A stretch of 64,000 nt of DNA, from positions 1-64,000 of the forward strand of contig JANYET010000005.1 of assembly GCA_025359785.1 (NCBI GenBank). The letters run 5' to 3'. The notes beneath the pieces were generated by a model. That model was not told the origin of the DNA. It was given only the letters and a program-made list of their open reading frames with translations, and made no database searches. This document shows positions 26,416-35,070 of this stretch, in pieces. Made by a program: the position numbers and the translations under genes. Origin of the DNA: Alphaproteobacteria bacterium (lineage in GTDB: Bacteria > Pseudomonadota > Alphaproteobacteria > Caulobacterales > Caulobacteraceae). Within the stretch, counting starts at the first letter, position 1; each line of letters opens with the position of its first letter.

Positions 26416-27294
26416 TCAGGCCGCGGCCGGGATTGTGGCGGCCGGGCGCACGTCTACGTGAACCGTCAGGGTCGATTGGCCGCCGTCGCCATAGATCGCG
26501 CCGGAGACCGGCGCGGCCTCGGCCGGGGTGCGGGTGACCGCCACCGGGATCAGGTCCGGGCTCTCGGCGAGCGCATTGGTCGGGTCGAACTCGGTCCAAC
26601 CCAGCTCCGGCAGGAAGACCTCGCACCAGGCGTGGGTGGCCCCGGCGCCGCGCACGGAGGCGGTCTTGGCCGAATAGAGATAGCCGGTGACGAAGCGCGC
26701 GGCGTAGCCCAGCCGGCGCAGGGCCTCGACCATCAGCCAGGCGAAGTCGCGGCAGGTGCCGGAGCGGATCGCCACGGTGTGCCCCGGATCCTGCGCGGCG
26801 CCCTGATCGCGCGCCGAATATTCGAAGCCGGCGTGGATGTTGCGGTTGAGGCGCAGCAGGAAGTCGAGAGCGGGCTCGTTCAGGCTGCCGACCTGTTCAC
26901 GCAGCCAGCCGAGAAGTCTGCCGTCGGCGTCCTCCGTCACCGGTTGGGTGAACGGCGCGAGCACCAGCCGGTCGGCGGCGGCGTAGACGATCGGGGTCAC
27001 CGTCTGCGGGTCGGCCACGTCGCGGCGCATCAGCGAGGCCGGGAAGCGCTCGATGGTCAGGTCGCTGACGATGGACAGCGCGGTGCTCTCACCGCGCGGC
27101 GTGAAGCAGCAGACCGAATTGGCCAGCGCGTCATAGAGCCAGCGGGTGTCGCCCTTGGGGGAAAGCGTCAGGTGGGCGGAGATCACGCGCGTGGCGTGGC
27201 TGTCGCGCGGCCGCACCAGCAGCCTGTGCGTCGAAAAACGAACGGGGCGCTCATAGGTGTAAAGCGTCTCGTGGCGGATGCAGAGGCGGACCAT
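26416..27294 (-). CDS. Transglutaminase-like cysteine peptidase family protein
   Basis: 292 residues. An N-terminal beta domain (LCIRHETLYTYERPVRFSTH) precedes the transglutaminase core with the Cys in SGTCRDFAWLMVEALRRLG, the His in GATHAWCEVFLPELGW and the Asp in TEFDPTN. Bacterial relatives often sit with an alpha-E protein and a circularly permuted ATP-grasp protein; neither is here, so this copy is an orphan. Substrate unknown. Divergent from the SOS-boxed repair operon. Confidence 0.9.
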   Translation of the reverse strand: MVRLCIRHETLYTYERPVRFSTHRLLVRPRDSHATRVISAHLTLSPKGDTRWLYDALANSVCCFTPRGESTALSIVSDLTIERFPASLMRRDVADPQTVTPIVYAAADRLVLAPFTQPVTEDADGRLLGWLREQVGSLNEPALDFLLRLNRNIHAGFEYSARDQGAAQDPGHTVAIRSGTCRDFAWLMVEALRRLGYAARFVTGYLYSAKTASVRGAGATHAWCEVFLPELGWTEFDPTNALAESPDLIPVAVTRTPAEAAPVSGAIYGDGGQSTLTVHVDVRPAATIPAAA

Positions 27295-27465
27295 CGGGTG
27301 CGAAACCGTCGGAAGCGCGGTCGGTTCCGGGCTGCCCGCGGTTCCCCCGACAGGCTTGAAGTAACCTTAGCCTTAGCGTCCAGGTTGAGAGGACTTGCAT
27401 AACGTCGTGATGCAGGTCTCTGTGTGCGCCGCGCAAGACCGAACCTTCGGGCTAAGGCCTGCGCT

Positions 27466-27502
27466 GGGGCGGCCGGGGAAACCCGGCCGCCCCGCTGGTT
27501 TT
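27466..27502 (+). terminator. Strong intrinsic terminator with no visible upstream gene
   Basis: GGGGCGGCCGGG, loop GAAA, CCCGGCCGCCCC (27466-27493): 12 perfect GC pairs around a GNRA tetraloop, followed by GCTGGTTTT. The T-run exists only on the plus strand. Nothing coding on that strand precedes it, so it may end a short RNA or leader, or shield the operon behind it. Confidence 0.7.
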
Positions 27503-27519
27503 CACGCCTTGCGTGGACA

Positions 27520-27534
27520 GAACAAAAACAGAAC
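27520..27534. promoter_or_regulatory. LexA (SOS) box, alphaproteobacterial type
   Basis: GAAC-AAAAACA-GAAC is the exact complement-strand form of the alphaproteobacterial LexA site GTTC-N7-GTTC. It lies 14 bases before the repair operon's ATG, and TATAGA immediately follows it, so LexA would cover the promoter. A GAAC-N7-GAAC match by chance in this short gap is unlikely, but it is a single site. Confidence 0.75.
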
Positions 27535-27548
27535 TATAGAACCGAGGG

Positions 27549-28802
27549 ATGGCCGCCCTAGATTTGAAACGCAAGCTCGCGATCCTCGCCGACGCCGCGA
27601 AGTACGACGCCTCCTGCGCCTCCTCGGGCGGGTCCAAACGCGACAGCCTGGGCGCGCCCGGAAAAGGAAATGGGGGCGTGGGGTCGGTGGATGGCGGCAT
27701 GGGTATCTGCCACGCCTATGCGCCGGACGGGCGGTGCATCAGCCTGCTGAAGATCCTGCTGACCAACTTCTGCGTCTACGACTGCGCCTATTGCGTGAAC
27801 CGGGTGTCGTCGAACACGCCACGGGCGCGGTTCACGGTCGACGAGGTCTGCGACCTGACGCTGGGCTTTTACAAGCGCAACTACATCGAAGGCCTGTTCC
27901 TCTCCTCGGGCATCATCCGGACGGCCGACTACACGATGGAAGAGATGGTGCGGGTCGCCAAGACCCTGCGCGAGGTCCACCATTTCCGCGGCTACATCCA
28001 CCTGAAGGTGATCCCGGAGGCCTCGCCCGGGTTGGTCAACCAGGCCGCGCTCTACGCCGACCGCGTGTCGATCAATGTCGAGCTGCCGCGCGACGAAAGC
28101 CTGAGTGCGCTGGCCCCGGAGAAGGACGCCGCCGGCATCCGCAAGGCCATGGGCGCGGTGCGGCTGGGGGTCGAGGCGGGCAAGGAGAAGGGGCGCAAGG
28201 CGCGGCCGCCGAAGTATGCGCCGGCCGGCCAGTCGACCCAGATGATCGTCGGCGCGGACGGCGCGCCGGACGGCGAGATCCTGAAGCGCAGCGAGCGGCT
28301 CTACGGCGCCTATCGCCTGAAGCGGGTCTACTATTCGGCCTTCTCGCCGATCCCGGATTCCACGGCCCGGCTGCCGCTGCAACGGCCGCCGCTGATCCGC
28401 GAGCACCGGCTCTATCAGGCCGACTGGCTGATGCGCTTCTACGGCTTCGACCGCGCCGAGATCGTCGGCGAGACCGAGGATCTGGACCTGGAGATCGATC
28501 CGAAGCTGGCCTGGGCGCTGCGCAACCGAGGCGAATTTCCGCTCGACCTCAACATCGCCGAGCGCGAGCGGATGCTGCGGGTTCCAGGCCTGGGCGTGCG
28601 TTCGGTGGACAAGATGCTGCAGGTGCGCCGGTTCAAGGCGCTGACGCTCGAGGACGTGCGGCGCCTGACCCGGGGCCTGGAGAAGCTCAAGCCCTTCATC
28701 GTCACCGCCGATTGGTCGCCGGGCGCGCTCACCGACAAGGCCGACCTGCGCGACCGCCTGGCGCCAGCGAAAGCGCCACCCGTGCAGCAGAGCCTGTTCT
28801 GA
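27549..28802 (+). CDS. Putative DNA modification/repair radical SAM protein (TIGR03916 type)
   Basis: 417 residues. The radical SAM cluster ligands are Cys75, Cys79 and Cys82 (NFCVYDCAYC). Near the C-terminus, RVPGLGVRSVDKML is a helix-hairpin-helix DNA-binding motif. Family members are found next to a DUF4130/uracil-glycosylase fusion, exactly as here, which gives the repair assignment; the chemistry is not established. GAGGG abuts the ATG with no spacing, so translation may be leaderless from a TATAGA promoter. The operon sits behind a LexA box. Confidence 0.9.
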   Translation: MAALDLKRKLAILADAAKYDASCASSGGSKRDSLGAPGKGNGGVGSVDGGMGICHAYAPDGRCISLLKILLTNFCVYDCAYCVNRVSSNTPRARFTVDEVCDLTLGFYKRNYIEGLFLSSGIIRTADYTMEEMVRVAKTLREVHHFRGYIHLKVIPEASPGLVNQAALYADRVSINVELPRDESLSALAPEKDAAGIRKAMGAVRLGVEAGKEKGRKARPPKYAPAGQSTQMIVGADGAPDGEILKRSERLYGAYRLKRVYYSAFSPIPDSTARLPLQRPPLIREHRLYQADWLMRFYGFDRAEIVGETEDLDLEIDPKLAWALRNRGEFPLDLNIAERERMLRVPGLGVRSVDKMLQVRRFKALTLEDVRRLTRGLEKLKPFIVTADWSPGALTDKADLRDRLAPAKAPPVQQSLF

Positions 28803-30238
28803 TGCCGGTCGTGCGCCTGGCGTCCGAGACCGACGTCACGGGCTGGCGCCAGGCCGCGCGGGCCCTGCGGAGCCGCGACGTGGCGCCCGAAGAAACGCTG
28901 TGGACCGTGGACGGCTCCGGCGCCGACCTCTTCGGCGAGGCCGCGCCAGCGCCGGCAGCCGGAGCGCCCGCTTTTACCGTGCCTAAGACCTTCGTCGATC
29001 TCGCCGACCGGGTGATCCTGCACCGGTCCGACGAGCGGTTTTCGCTGCTCTATCGCCTGCTCTGGCGGCTGTCGCGCGAGCCCAACCTGCTGCACATCCA
29101 CTCCGATCCGGACGTCCAGAAGGCGCGCCATTTCGCCAAATCCGTCGGTCTCGCGGCCCACAAGATGAAGGCCTTCGTGCGATTCCGGATGGTCGCCGGC
29201 CCCGATGGGCTGGAAAGCTACGTCGCCTGGTTCGAGCCGGCGCACCGGGTGGCCGAGAAGGTCGCGCCGTTCTTCGTGCGGCGGTTCGCCAGCATGCACT
29301 TCTCGATCCTGACGCCGGACGCCTGCGTCCACTGGGACACCAAGGCGCTGGTCGTGCTGCCGGGCGCCGATGCGGCCGACGCGCCCACCGAGGACCGGCT
29401 GGAGGACTATTGGCTGACCTACTACGCCTCGATCTTCAATCCGGCGCGGCTGAAGGTCGGCGCGATGCGCAAGGAGATGCCCAAACGCTACTGGCGGAAC
29501 CTGCCCGAAGCCCGGCTGATTCCCGAGCTGATCGCCCAGGCCGAGGCCCGCACCACGAGCATGGTCGCCCAACCGCACTCCGAGCCGTCTCGCCGCGTGG
29601 TCCGCGCCGCCCAGCGCGCCAGCCGCGACGCGCCCTACGATGGCCAGGCGCTCTCGACCCTGGAGGAGGTGCGGGTGGGCGCGCAGCTGTGCCGCCGCTG
29701 CGACCTCTATTGCGACGCCACGCAGGCCGTTCCGGGCGAGGGGCCGCTTCAGGCCCGGCTGATGCTGGTGGGTGAGCAGCCGGGCGATCGGGAGGACCTG
29801 GCGGGCCGCCCGTTCGTGGGTCCCGCCGGCCAGATGCTCGACCAGGCCCTGGCCGAGGCCGGGGCGCCCCGCGACCAGCTGTTCGTCACCAACGCGGTAA
29901 AGCACTTCAAGCATGAGCCGCGCGGCAAGCTTCGGCTGCATAAGACCCCCAACACCGGGGAGGTGACCGCCTGCCGCTGGTGGCTCGACAACGAACGCCG
30001 CATCGTCCGGCCTCGCGTGATCGTGGCCCTGGGCGCGACGGCGGCCCTGGCGGTGTTCGCCAAACCCATCGCCATCGGTGAGACGCGCCAGCGGGCGCTG
30101 CCGCTCGCCGACCAGGTCAAGGGCGTCGTGACCTACCACCCGTCCTATCTGCTGCGCCTGCCGGACCCTGACGCCCAGGCCAGGGCCTACGCGATGTTCG
30201 TTCAGGACCTGAAGTTCGCCTGGAGCCTGGCGGGCTGA
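28802..30238 (+). CDS. DUF4130 domain fused to UdgX-type uracil-DNA glycosylase
   Basis: 478 residues in two parts. The N-terminal roughly 250 residues match the TIGR03915/DUF4130 family (LLHIHSDPDVQKARHF, MHFSILTPD). The C-terminal part is a family-4-like uracil-DNA glycosylase of UdgX type: LCRRCDLYCDATQ with cluster cysteines, GEQPGDREDLAGRPFVGPAGQ, and the R-loop RGKLRLHKTP with His380 at the position that forms a covalent bond to DNA in characterised UdgX. The usual loop is KRRIH; here it is KLRLH. The ATG overlaps the radical SAM stop (TGATG), so the pair is coupled. Confidence 0.93.
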   Translation: MPVVRLASETDVTGWRQAARALRSRDVAPEETLWTVDGSGADLFGEAAPAPAAGAPAFTVPKTFVDLADRVILHRSDERFSLLYRLLWRLSREPNLLHIHSDPDVQKARHFAKSVGLAAHKMKAFVRFRMVAGPDGLESYVAWFEPAHRVAEKVAPFFVRRFASMHFSILTPDACVHWDTKALVVLPGADAADAPTEDRLEDYWLTYYASIFNPARLKVGAMRKEMPKRYWRNLPEARLIPELIAQAEARTTSMVAQPHSEPSRRVVRAAQRASRDAPYDGQALSTLEEVRVGAQLCRRCDLYCDATQAVPGEGPLQARLMLVGEQPGDREDLAGRPFVGPAGQMLDQALAEAGAPRDQLFVTNAVKHFKHEPRGKLRLHKTPNTGEVTACRWWLDNERRIVRPRVIVALGATAALAVFAKPIAIGETRQRALPLADQVKGVVTYHPSYLLRLPDPDAQARAYAMFVQDLKFAWSLAG

Positions 30239-30308
30239 TTGCCTGCCGATGGCGCATCGCCTACGGGTTAGGCGCCCCCGTGGAACGGCGGGGCTCGCGG
30301 AGTTTTTG

Positions 30309-31439
30309 ATGGCGTCGCTTCGGGATCTCTTGCGCGTCGGCCGCAAGCCGGCCCCGGCCCCGGCCCCGGCGGAGGCCGCGCCAGGGCCCGAGGCTCCGAT
30401 TTTGGCCCCGGCATGGGTCAGACCGCTGTTCGCCGCCGATCTGGCGCCGCAGCTTCGGCGCGACGACGGCGCGGTGCTGGTGTGGACCATCGAGGACCAA
30501 GGCTCCACGGCGGCGATCACCGATCAGTTCAAGGCCAACGCCGAGGAATATCACCGCCGCTACGCCCATAGCGCCCACTTCGAACGGCTGTTCCGGCAAG
30601 GGATCGAGGCCACCGGGATCACGGTCGCCGAGGCCCCGCTGATCCTCGATCTGGGCAGTGGCTCTGGCGTCAATTCCATCGTGCCCTGCCAGCGCATCTT
30701 CCCCGGCGCGCGGATGGTCGCCACCGACCTGTCGGCCGAACTGCTGGCCATGCTGGGCGCGTACGCCGCAGACGAGGGCGCCGCAGAGGAGGTCGCCGCC
30801 GACGAGGGGCGCCTCGAGGGCGCCGCCGCCGACGCCATCGTCTGCGTGCAGATGGATGCGATGAGCGGGTTGGTGGCGCCGGGCGTCTTCGACCTGGTCA
30901 CCGGCGCCTCGATCCTGCATCACCTGCAAGACCCGCAAGCCGGCCTGACCGCGGCGGCGCGCGCGCTGAAGCCCGGCGGCCACGCGATCTTCTTCGAGCC
31001 GTTCAACGGCTGGGGGATCATGCGGCTGGGCTTTCAGTGGATTCTCGCCGAGGCGGCGCTGCGCGGCGAGCCGCTGGATCCGGCCATCGACACGCTGCTG
31101 CGCGCCACCATCGCCGATATCGCCGCGCGCAGCGATCCTGACACCGACACCATCGCCTTCCGCCACATGGACGACAAATGGCTGTTCTCGCGGGCCGCGA
31201 TTGAGGACATGGCGCGCGAGGCGGGCTTCGCGCAGGCGCGGTTCAAGCCGCATGGCGCGCACCCGACGCTTTATCGCGACATGGGCGCCGTGCAGCTGCG
31301 GCTGGGCACGGGGCAGGGCGACCTGGCGTTCCCGGCGTGGGCGACCGCGATCCTGGCGGAGGTCGACGCCGCCTTCACCCGCGACGCCAAGCGCGAGCTG
31401 ATGATGGAGGGCACGATCGTGCTCACCAAGGCCCGCTGA
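30309..31439 (+). CDS. Class I SAM-dependent methyltransferase
   Basis: 376 residues. An N-terminal Pro/Ala linker (about 15-35) leads into a Rossmann methyltransferase domain: LILDLGSGSGVNSIV is motif I, MVATDLSAELLAML motif II and VTGASILHHLQDPQ motif IV. An Ala/Glu-rich insert (EGAAEEVAADEGRLEGAAAD) interrupts the domain. The ATG at 30309 is preferred for its CGGAG site; an upstream in-frame ATG at 30249 has none. Substrate unknown. The gene starts 70 bases after the repair operon and may read through from it. Confidence 0.85.
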   Translation: MASLRDLLRVGRKPAPAPAPAEAAPGPEAPILAPAWVRPLFAADLAPQLRRDDGAVLVWTIEDQGSTAAITDQFKANAEEYHRRYAHSAHFERLFRQGIEATGITVAEAPLILDLGSGSGVNSIVPCQRIFPGARMVATDLSAELLAMLGAYAADEGAAEEVAADEGRLEGAAADAIVCVQMDAMSGLVAPGVFDLVTGASILHHLQDPQAGLTAAARALKPGGHAIFFEPFNGWGIMRLGFQWILAEAALRGEPLDPAIDTLLRATIADIAARSDPDTDTIAFRHMDDKWLFSRAAIEDMAREAGFAQARFKPHGAHPTLYRDMGAVQLRLGTGQGDLAFPAWATAILAEVDAAFTRDAKRELMMEGTIVLTKAR

Positions 31440-31554
31440 GCGCCGCCGCGACGCCACGTTTGGGCCACACATCCGCGTTCACCTGCCCACGGTCACGCTT
31501 CGGCAGACCCAAGGGGGCGGACCCCGGGGAATGGGCCGAGAGAACGGGGGGACG

Positions 31555-31845
31555 ATGCGGCGTGCGGCGATCCTGGCGATGGGCCTGCTCTGCGCCGGCT
31601 GTGGCCAGGTCGCGGACGCCCAGGCCAATCTGGTTCTTACCCTGCGCATCAAGGATGCGGTCGGCGACTATGACAAGGCGCGCGCGCCGCTCGACCGCTG
31701 TGTGAAGGCCAAGCTGGTGGTGGCCGCCTATACCGACGCCCGCGAAAAGGCCGAGACCGGCGCCTGGGAGGCCCGCGAGCAGGAGGATTGCCGTCAGGCC
31801 GCGGCCGCCATCGGCGTGACCTTGCCGGCGGCGCATCCGAAATAG
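31555..31845 (+). CDS. Small putative lipoprotein
   Basis: 96 residues: MRRAAILAMGLLCAGCGQVADA is a lipoprotein signal with lipobox CAGC. The rest is helical and charged (KAKLVVAAYTDAREKAET) with two Cys, one in LDRCVKAK and one in EDCRQ. GGGGGG precedes the ATG; an in-frame ATG 24 bases upstream is less likely because it would extend the signal. No family recognised. Confidence 0.7.
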   Translation: MRRAAILAMGLLCAGCGQVADAQANLVLTLRIKDAVGDYDKARAPLDRCVKAKLVVAAYTDAREKAETGAWEAREQEDCRQAAAAIGVTLPAAHPK

Positions 31846-31876
31846 CGGCCGATCAACTCACGGAAAAGATCGAATA

Positions 31877-31911
31877 TCGTCATCGCCCGGACAGGCTGGG
31901 CCATGACGATC
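31877..31911. repeat. REP-like palindrome (GCCCGG..CCGGGC family)
   Basis: TCGTCATCGCCCGG, ACAGG, CTGGGCCATGACGA: an imperfect palindrome between the small lipoprotein and the convergent TetR gene. Near-copies occur at 36.0-36.15 kb, so it is a dispersed repeat. Confidence 0.6.
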
Positions 31912-31931
31912 AGAGAGGAGGGCTTAAGCGC

Positions 31932-32615
31932 TCACCCCGCCATGAACCCCGCCTCGGCGAAGTCGAGCATGCGGGTCAGCAGGGCCGCCACATCGCCCTC
32001 GCGGGTCAGGCCGCCGGACAGGTGGTGCAGGCGGTCGAACTCCGCGAAACGGTTGTTGTGGATCATCCCCAGCACGAAGTGCAGCCGCCAGTAGACGGTC
32101 TCGGGCGCCAGATCGGGGCGCGCGGTCTTCAGCGCCTCGGCGAAGCGGGCCAGGTGGCTGACGTCGTTCTGCAGGGCGTCGCGCATCTCCGCCGTGCCCT
32201 CCGACCGCGCGCGGATGATGAACTGCACGCTGATCCGCCGGTCGTTGGCCGGGTCGGCCCAGCGCAGCGGCGGGGCGAACAGGGCGGCCAGGATCTCGCG
32301 CACCGGCGGCTTGCCCGCGTGCCGGTCGCTGGCTTCGTGCAGCATGCGGGCCCGCTCGCGGTTCAGCTCGCCGGTCCGCCGGCGGAAGATCGCGAACAGC
32401 AGGGCGTCCTTGGACCCGAAATGGTAGTTGACGCTCGCCAGATTGACGCCGGCCTCGGCGGTGATGTCGCGCACCGAGACGTTCTGGAAACCCTGCAATG
32501 CGAACAGCCGCTCGGCGGCATTGAACACCGCCGATTTGGTCGCGGCGTGGGTCTCTTCGTCGAAAACGACCTCTGGGGCGGTGATCTCGGGCGTGTCAGG
32601 GGTCAGGTCAGACAT
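31932..32615 (-). CDS. TetR/AcrR-family regulator
   Basis: 227 residues. After a 25-residue acidic leader the HTH is AAERLFALQGFQNVSVRDIT and EAGVNLASVNYHFGSKDALL, the TetR N-terminal signature. The C-terminal domain looks like the TetR_C CecR/YbiH-like group (RISVQFIIRARSE). It starts ten bases after the stop of the VWA gene on the same strand, so they are likely co-transcribed. No palindrome could be picked out as its site. Confidence 0.92.
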   Translation of the reverse strand: MSDLTPDTPEITAPEVVFDEETHAATKSAVFNAAERLFALQGFQNVSVRDITAEAGVNLASVNYHFGSKDALLFAIFRRRTGELNRERARMLHEASDRHAGKPPVREILAALFAPPLRWADPANDRRISVQFIIRARSEGTAEMRDALQNDVSHLARFAEALKTARPDLAPETVYWRLHFVLGMIHNNRFAEFDRLHHLSGGLTREGDVAALLTRMLDFAEAGFMAG

Positions 32616-32625
32616 GGCTCTGCGC

Positions 32626-33810
32626 CTAGCGGGCGAGCTCCTTCATGGCCTTCTCGAGTCCCGACAGCGTGAGCGGGTACATCCGGTCGCCCACCAGCTG
32701 TTTCATCACGCCGACCGAGGGCGTGTAGTCCCAGTGCCGCTCGGCGGTCGGGTTCAGCCAGATCATGTGGCTGTAGATCTGGGCTACGCGGTCCATCCAG
32801 ATGGCGCCGGCTTCCTCGTTCCAGTGCTCCACCGAGCCGCCCGGATAGGTGATCTCGTAGGGGCTCATGGTGGCGTCGCCCACGAAGATGACTTTGTAGT
32901 CGTGGGGGAATTTGTGGAGGATGTCGAAGGTGTTCAGCTTCTCGGCATGACGGCGCCGGTTGTCCTTCCACACGCTCTCATAGAGGCAGTTGTGGAAGTA
33001 GTAGAACTCCATGTTCTTGAACTCGCTCCGCGCCGCGGAAAACAGCTCCTCGCAGATCTTGATGTGGCTATCCATCGAGCCGCCGATGTCGAAGAAGATC
33101 AGGACGCTGATCTTGTTGCGGCGCTCGGGGCGCATGTGGATGTCGAGATAGCCCTTCTCGGCGGTGCCGTGGATCGTCCCGTTCATGTCGAGTTCGTCGG
33201 GCGAACCCTCGCGGACCCATTTGCGCAGGCGCCGCAGCGCCACCTTGATGTTGCGGGTGCCGAGCTCGACCTGGTCGTCGAGGTTCTTGTATTCGCGCTT
33301 GTCCCAGACCTTGATCGCCTTGCCGTGGCGGCCCTTGTCCTGGCCGACGCGGATGCCTTCAGGGTGATAGCCGTTGGCGCCGAAGGGGGAGTTGTTGCCG
33401 CCCTGGCCGCGGCCCTTGCCTTCCTTCTGGTCGCTGTCTTCCTCGCCCTGTTCCTTGGCCCGCTCGGCCAGCGCCTTCATCAGCGCCTCAAAGCCGCCCA
33501 TGGCCTCGATCTGGGCCTTCTCTTCCTCGGTCAGGAACTGGTCGGACAGTTTCTTCAGCCACTCGGCCGGAATGTCGACGGCGACGTCGTCGCCCATCCG
33601 CTCCAGCCCCTTGAAGACCTGGGCGAAGACCTGGTCGAACTTGTCGATATTCTTCTCGTCTTTCACGAGCGCGGCGCGGGACAGGTAGTAGAAATCGTCG
33701 ACCGAGCGGTCGATGACCATCTTGTCCAGCCCCTCCATGAGCATGAGGTATTCCTTCAGCGTCACCGGCACCTTGGCCTGGCGAAGCTCGGTGAAGAAAC
33801 GCATGAACAT
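32626..33810 (-). CDS. VWA-domain (CoxE-like) protein
   Basis: 394 residues. The N-terminal half is helical and charged, with an acidic, Glu/Lys-rich linker (AKEQGEEDSDQKEGKGRGQG). The C-terminal half is a VWA fold: the MIDAS loop is ILIFFDIGGSMDSH, near residue 225, a DxGxS form, followed by FVGDATMSPYE. CoxE-like VWA proteins work with a MoxR AAA+ ATPase, which is absent here. This copy is followed by a TetR gene. Partner and target unknown. Confidence 0.88.
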   Translation of the reverse strand: MFMRFFTELRQAKVPVTLKEYLMLMEGLDKMVIDRSVDDFYYLSRAALVKDEKNIDKFDQVFAQVFKGLERMGDDVAVDIPAEWLKKLSDQFLTEEEKAQIEAMGGFEALMKALAERAKEQGEEDSDQKEGKGRGQGGNNSPFGANGYHPEGIRVGQDKGRHGKAIKVWDKREYKNLDDQVELGTRNIKVALRRLRKWVREGSPDELDMNGTIHGTAEKGYLDIHMRPERRNKISVLIFFDIGGSMDSHIKICEELFSAARSEFKNMEFYYFHNCLYESVWKDNRRRHAEKLNTFDILHKFPHDYKVIFVGDATMSPYEITYPGGSVEHWNEEAGAIWMDRVAQIYSHMIWLNPTAERHWDYTPSVGVMKQLVGDRMYPLTLSGLEKAMKELAR

Positions 33811-33937
33811 GGGTGGGGTCTCGCGCGACGAACGTCTGTTTGAACCCAGAGGATGCGGTCTGAGATGGCCGATGTCCAGTGGAGGCCCTGCAAATCAGCT
33901 TGACGAGCAGCTGTAAAGGGTTCCCGATATGTTCTAT

Positions 33938-33959
33938 CTCCCCCGCGAAGCGGCGGGAG
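33938..33959 (-). terminator. Possible terminator hairpin after aldo/keto reductase gene
   Basis: CTCCCCCGCGAAGCGGCGGGAG forms an imperfect GC-rich hairpin just past the AKR stop codon. There is no clear T-run, so it is only a weak call; it also resembles dispersed palindromes in this genome. Confidence 0.3.
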
Positions 33960-33979
33960 GTGAGAGTCGCGCGTCTCCG

Positions 33980-34990
33980 CTAGCGCCGCTCGCTGTCCAA
34001 CGACGCCATCTGCGGCGCGGGATAGCGGTCGCCGGCCGCGGCGTCCTTAGGCACGGACGCTTCCAGGGTCGCGACGGCGTCCGGCGTCAGTGGCTTGTCG
34101 AGCGCGCCCAGGGTCTCGGCCAGGCGTTGGCGGGTGCGGGCGCCGATCACCGGGACGATGTCGGCGCCCTTGGCCAGCGCCCAGGCGATGGCGGCCTGGG
34201 CGGTGGAGAGGCCGAGCGTTTCGGCCTCCGCGCGCAGCGCATCGGCGAGCGCCAGGTTCTTCGTCAGGTTCTCGCCCTGAAAGCGCGGGCTGTGGCCGCG
34301 GAAGTCGCCCTGGCCGTGGACGCCCGTCGTGGCGATCCCGCCCTGGATATGGCCACCGATCAGCCCGCGCGACAGGACGCCATAGGCGGTGATGGCGACG
34401 CCGAGCTCGCGGGTGACGGCGAGGATCTGATCCTCCAGGCCGCGCGAAATCAGGGAATACTCGATCTGCAGGTCGGCGATGGGATGGACGGCGGCGGCCC
34501 TGCGGATGGTCGCCGAGCCCACCTCGGACAGGCCGATGTGGCGGACGTAGCCGGCCTGGACCAGCTCGGCGATGGCGCCGATGGTGTCCTCGATGGGCAC
34601 GTTGGGGTCGAGGCGGGCCGGGCGATAGACGTCGATATAGTCCACCCCCAACCGCTGCAGGCTGTAGGCGCAGGCAGTCTTCAGCGCCGCCGGCCGGGCG
34701 TCGAAGCCGATCCACGACCCGTCGGGCGCACGCTGCGCGCCGAACTTGACGCTGAGCACAACCTCCTCGCGGCGGCGGCCTTTCAGGGCCTCGCCAATCA
34801 GCATCTCGTTGTGGCCCATGCCGTAGAAGTCGCCGGTGTCGATCAGGTTGATCCCGGCATCGAGCGCGGCCGCGATGGTCGCCAGGCTCTCCGCCCGGTC
34901 GGAGGGGCCGTACATCCCCGACATGCCCATGGCGCCCAGGCCGATGGCCGAGACTTCGGGGCCGGTGTTTCCGAGTTTGCGCATCTGCAT
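33980..34990 (-). CDS. Aldo/keto reductase with the catalytic His replaced
   Basis: 336 residues, an (alpha/beta)8 AKR of the YakC/AKR13 type. Catalytic residues Asp51, Tyr56 and Lys82 are present (DTGDFYG, LSVKFG). The fourth tetrad position, usually His in a YxxHRxDP strand, is Ala125 (VYRPARLDP). Other family members may carry this same RPA variant, so activity may persist with altered pH dependence. NADPH site GLSEVG and IPVIGARTRQRL-like loop are retained. Divergent from a LysR regulator across a palindrome. Confidence 0.9.
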   Translation of the reverse strand: MQMRKLGNTGPEVSAIGLGAMGMSGMYGPSDRAESLATIAAALDAGINLIDTGDFYGMGHNEMLIGEALKGRRREEVVLSVKFGAQRAPDGSWIGFDARPAALKTACAYSLQRLGVDYIDVYRPARLDPNVPIEDTIGAIAELVQAGYVRHIGLSEVGSATIRRAAAVHPIADLQIEYSLISRGLEDQILAVTRELGVAITAYGVLSRGLIGGHIQGGIATTGVHGQGDFRGHSPRFQGENLTKNLALADALRAEAETLGLSTAQAAIAWALAKGADIVPVIGARTRQRLAETLGALDKPLTPDAVATLEASVPKDAAAGDRYPAPQMASLDSERR

Positions 34991-35070
34991 GGGGTGACCT
35001 CCTGCCGGCCGGATCGCCGGTGTGGTCCGCTAATTAAGCCTGGGGCTTCGCGAGCATAAGCCGCATAATC

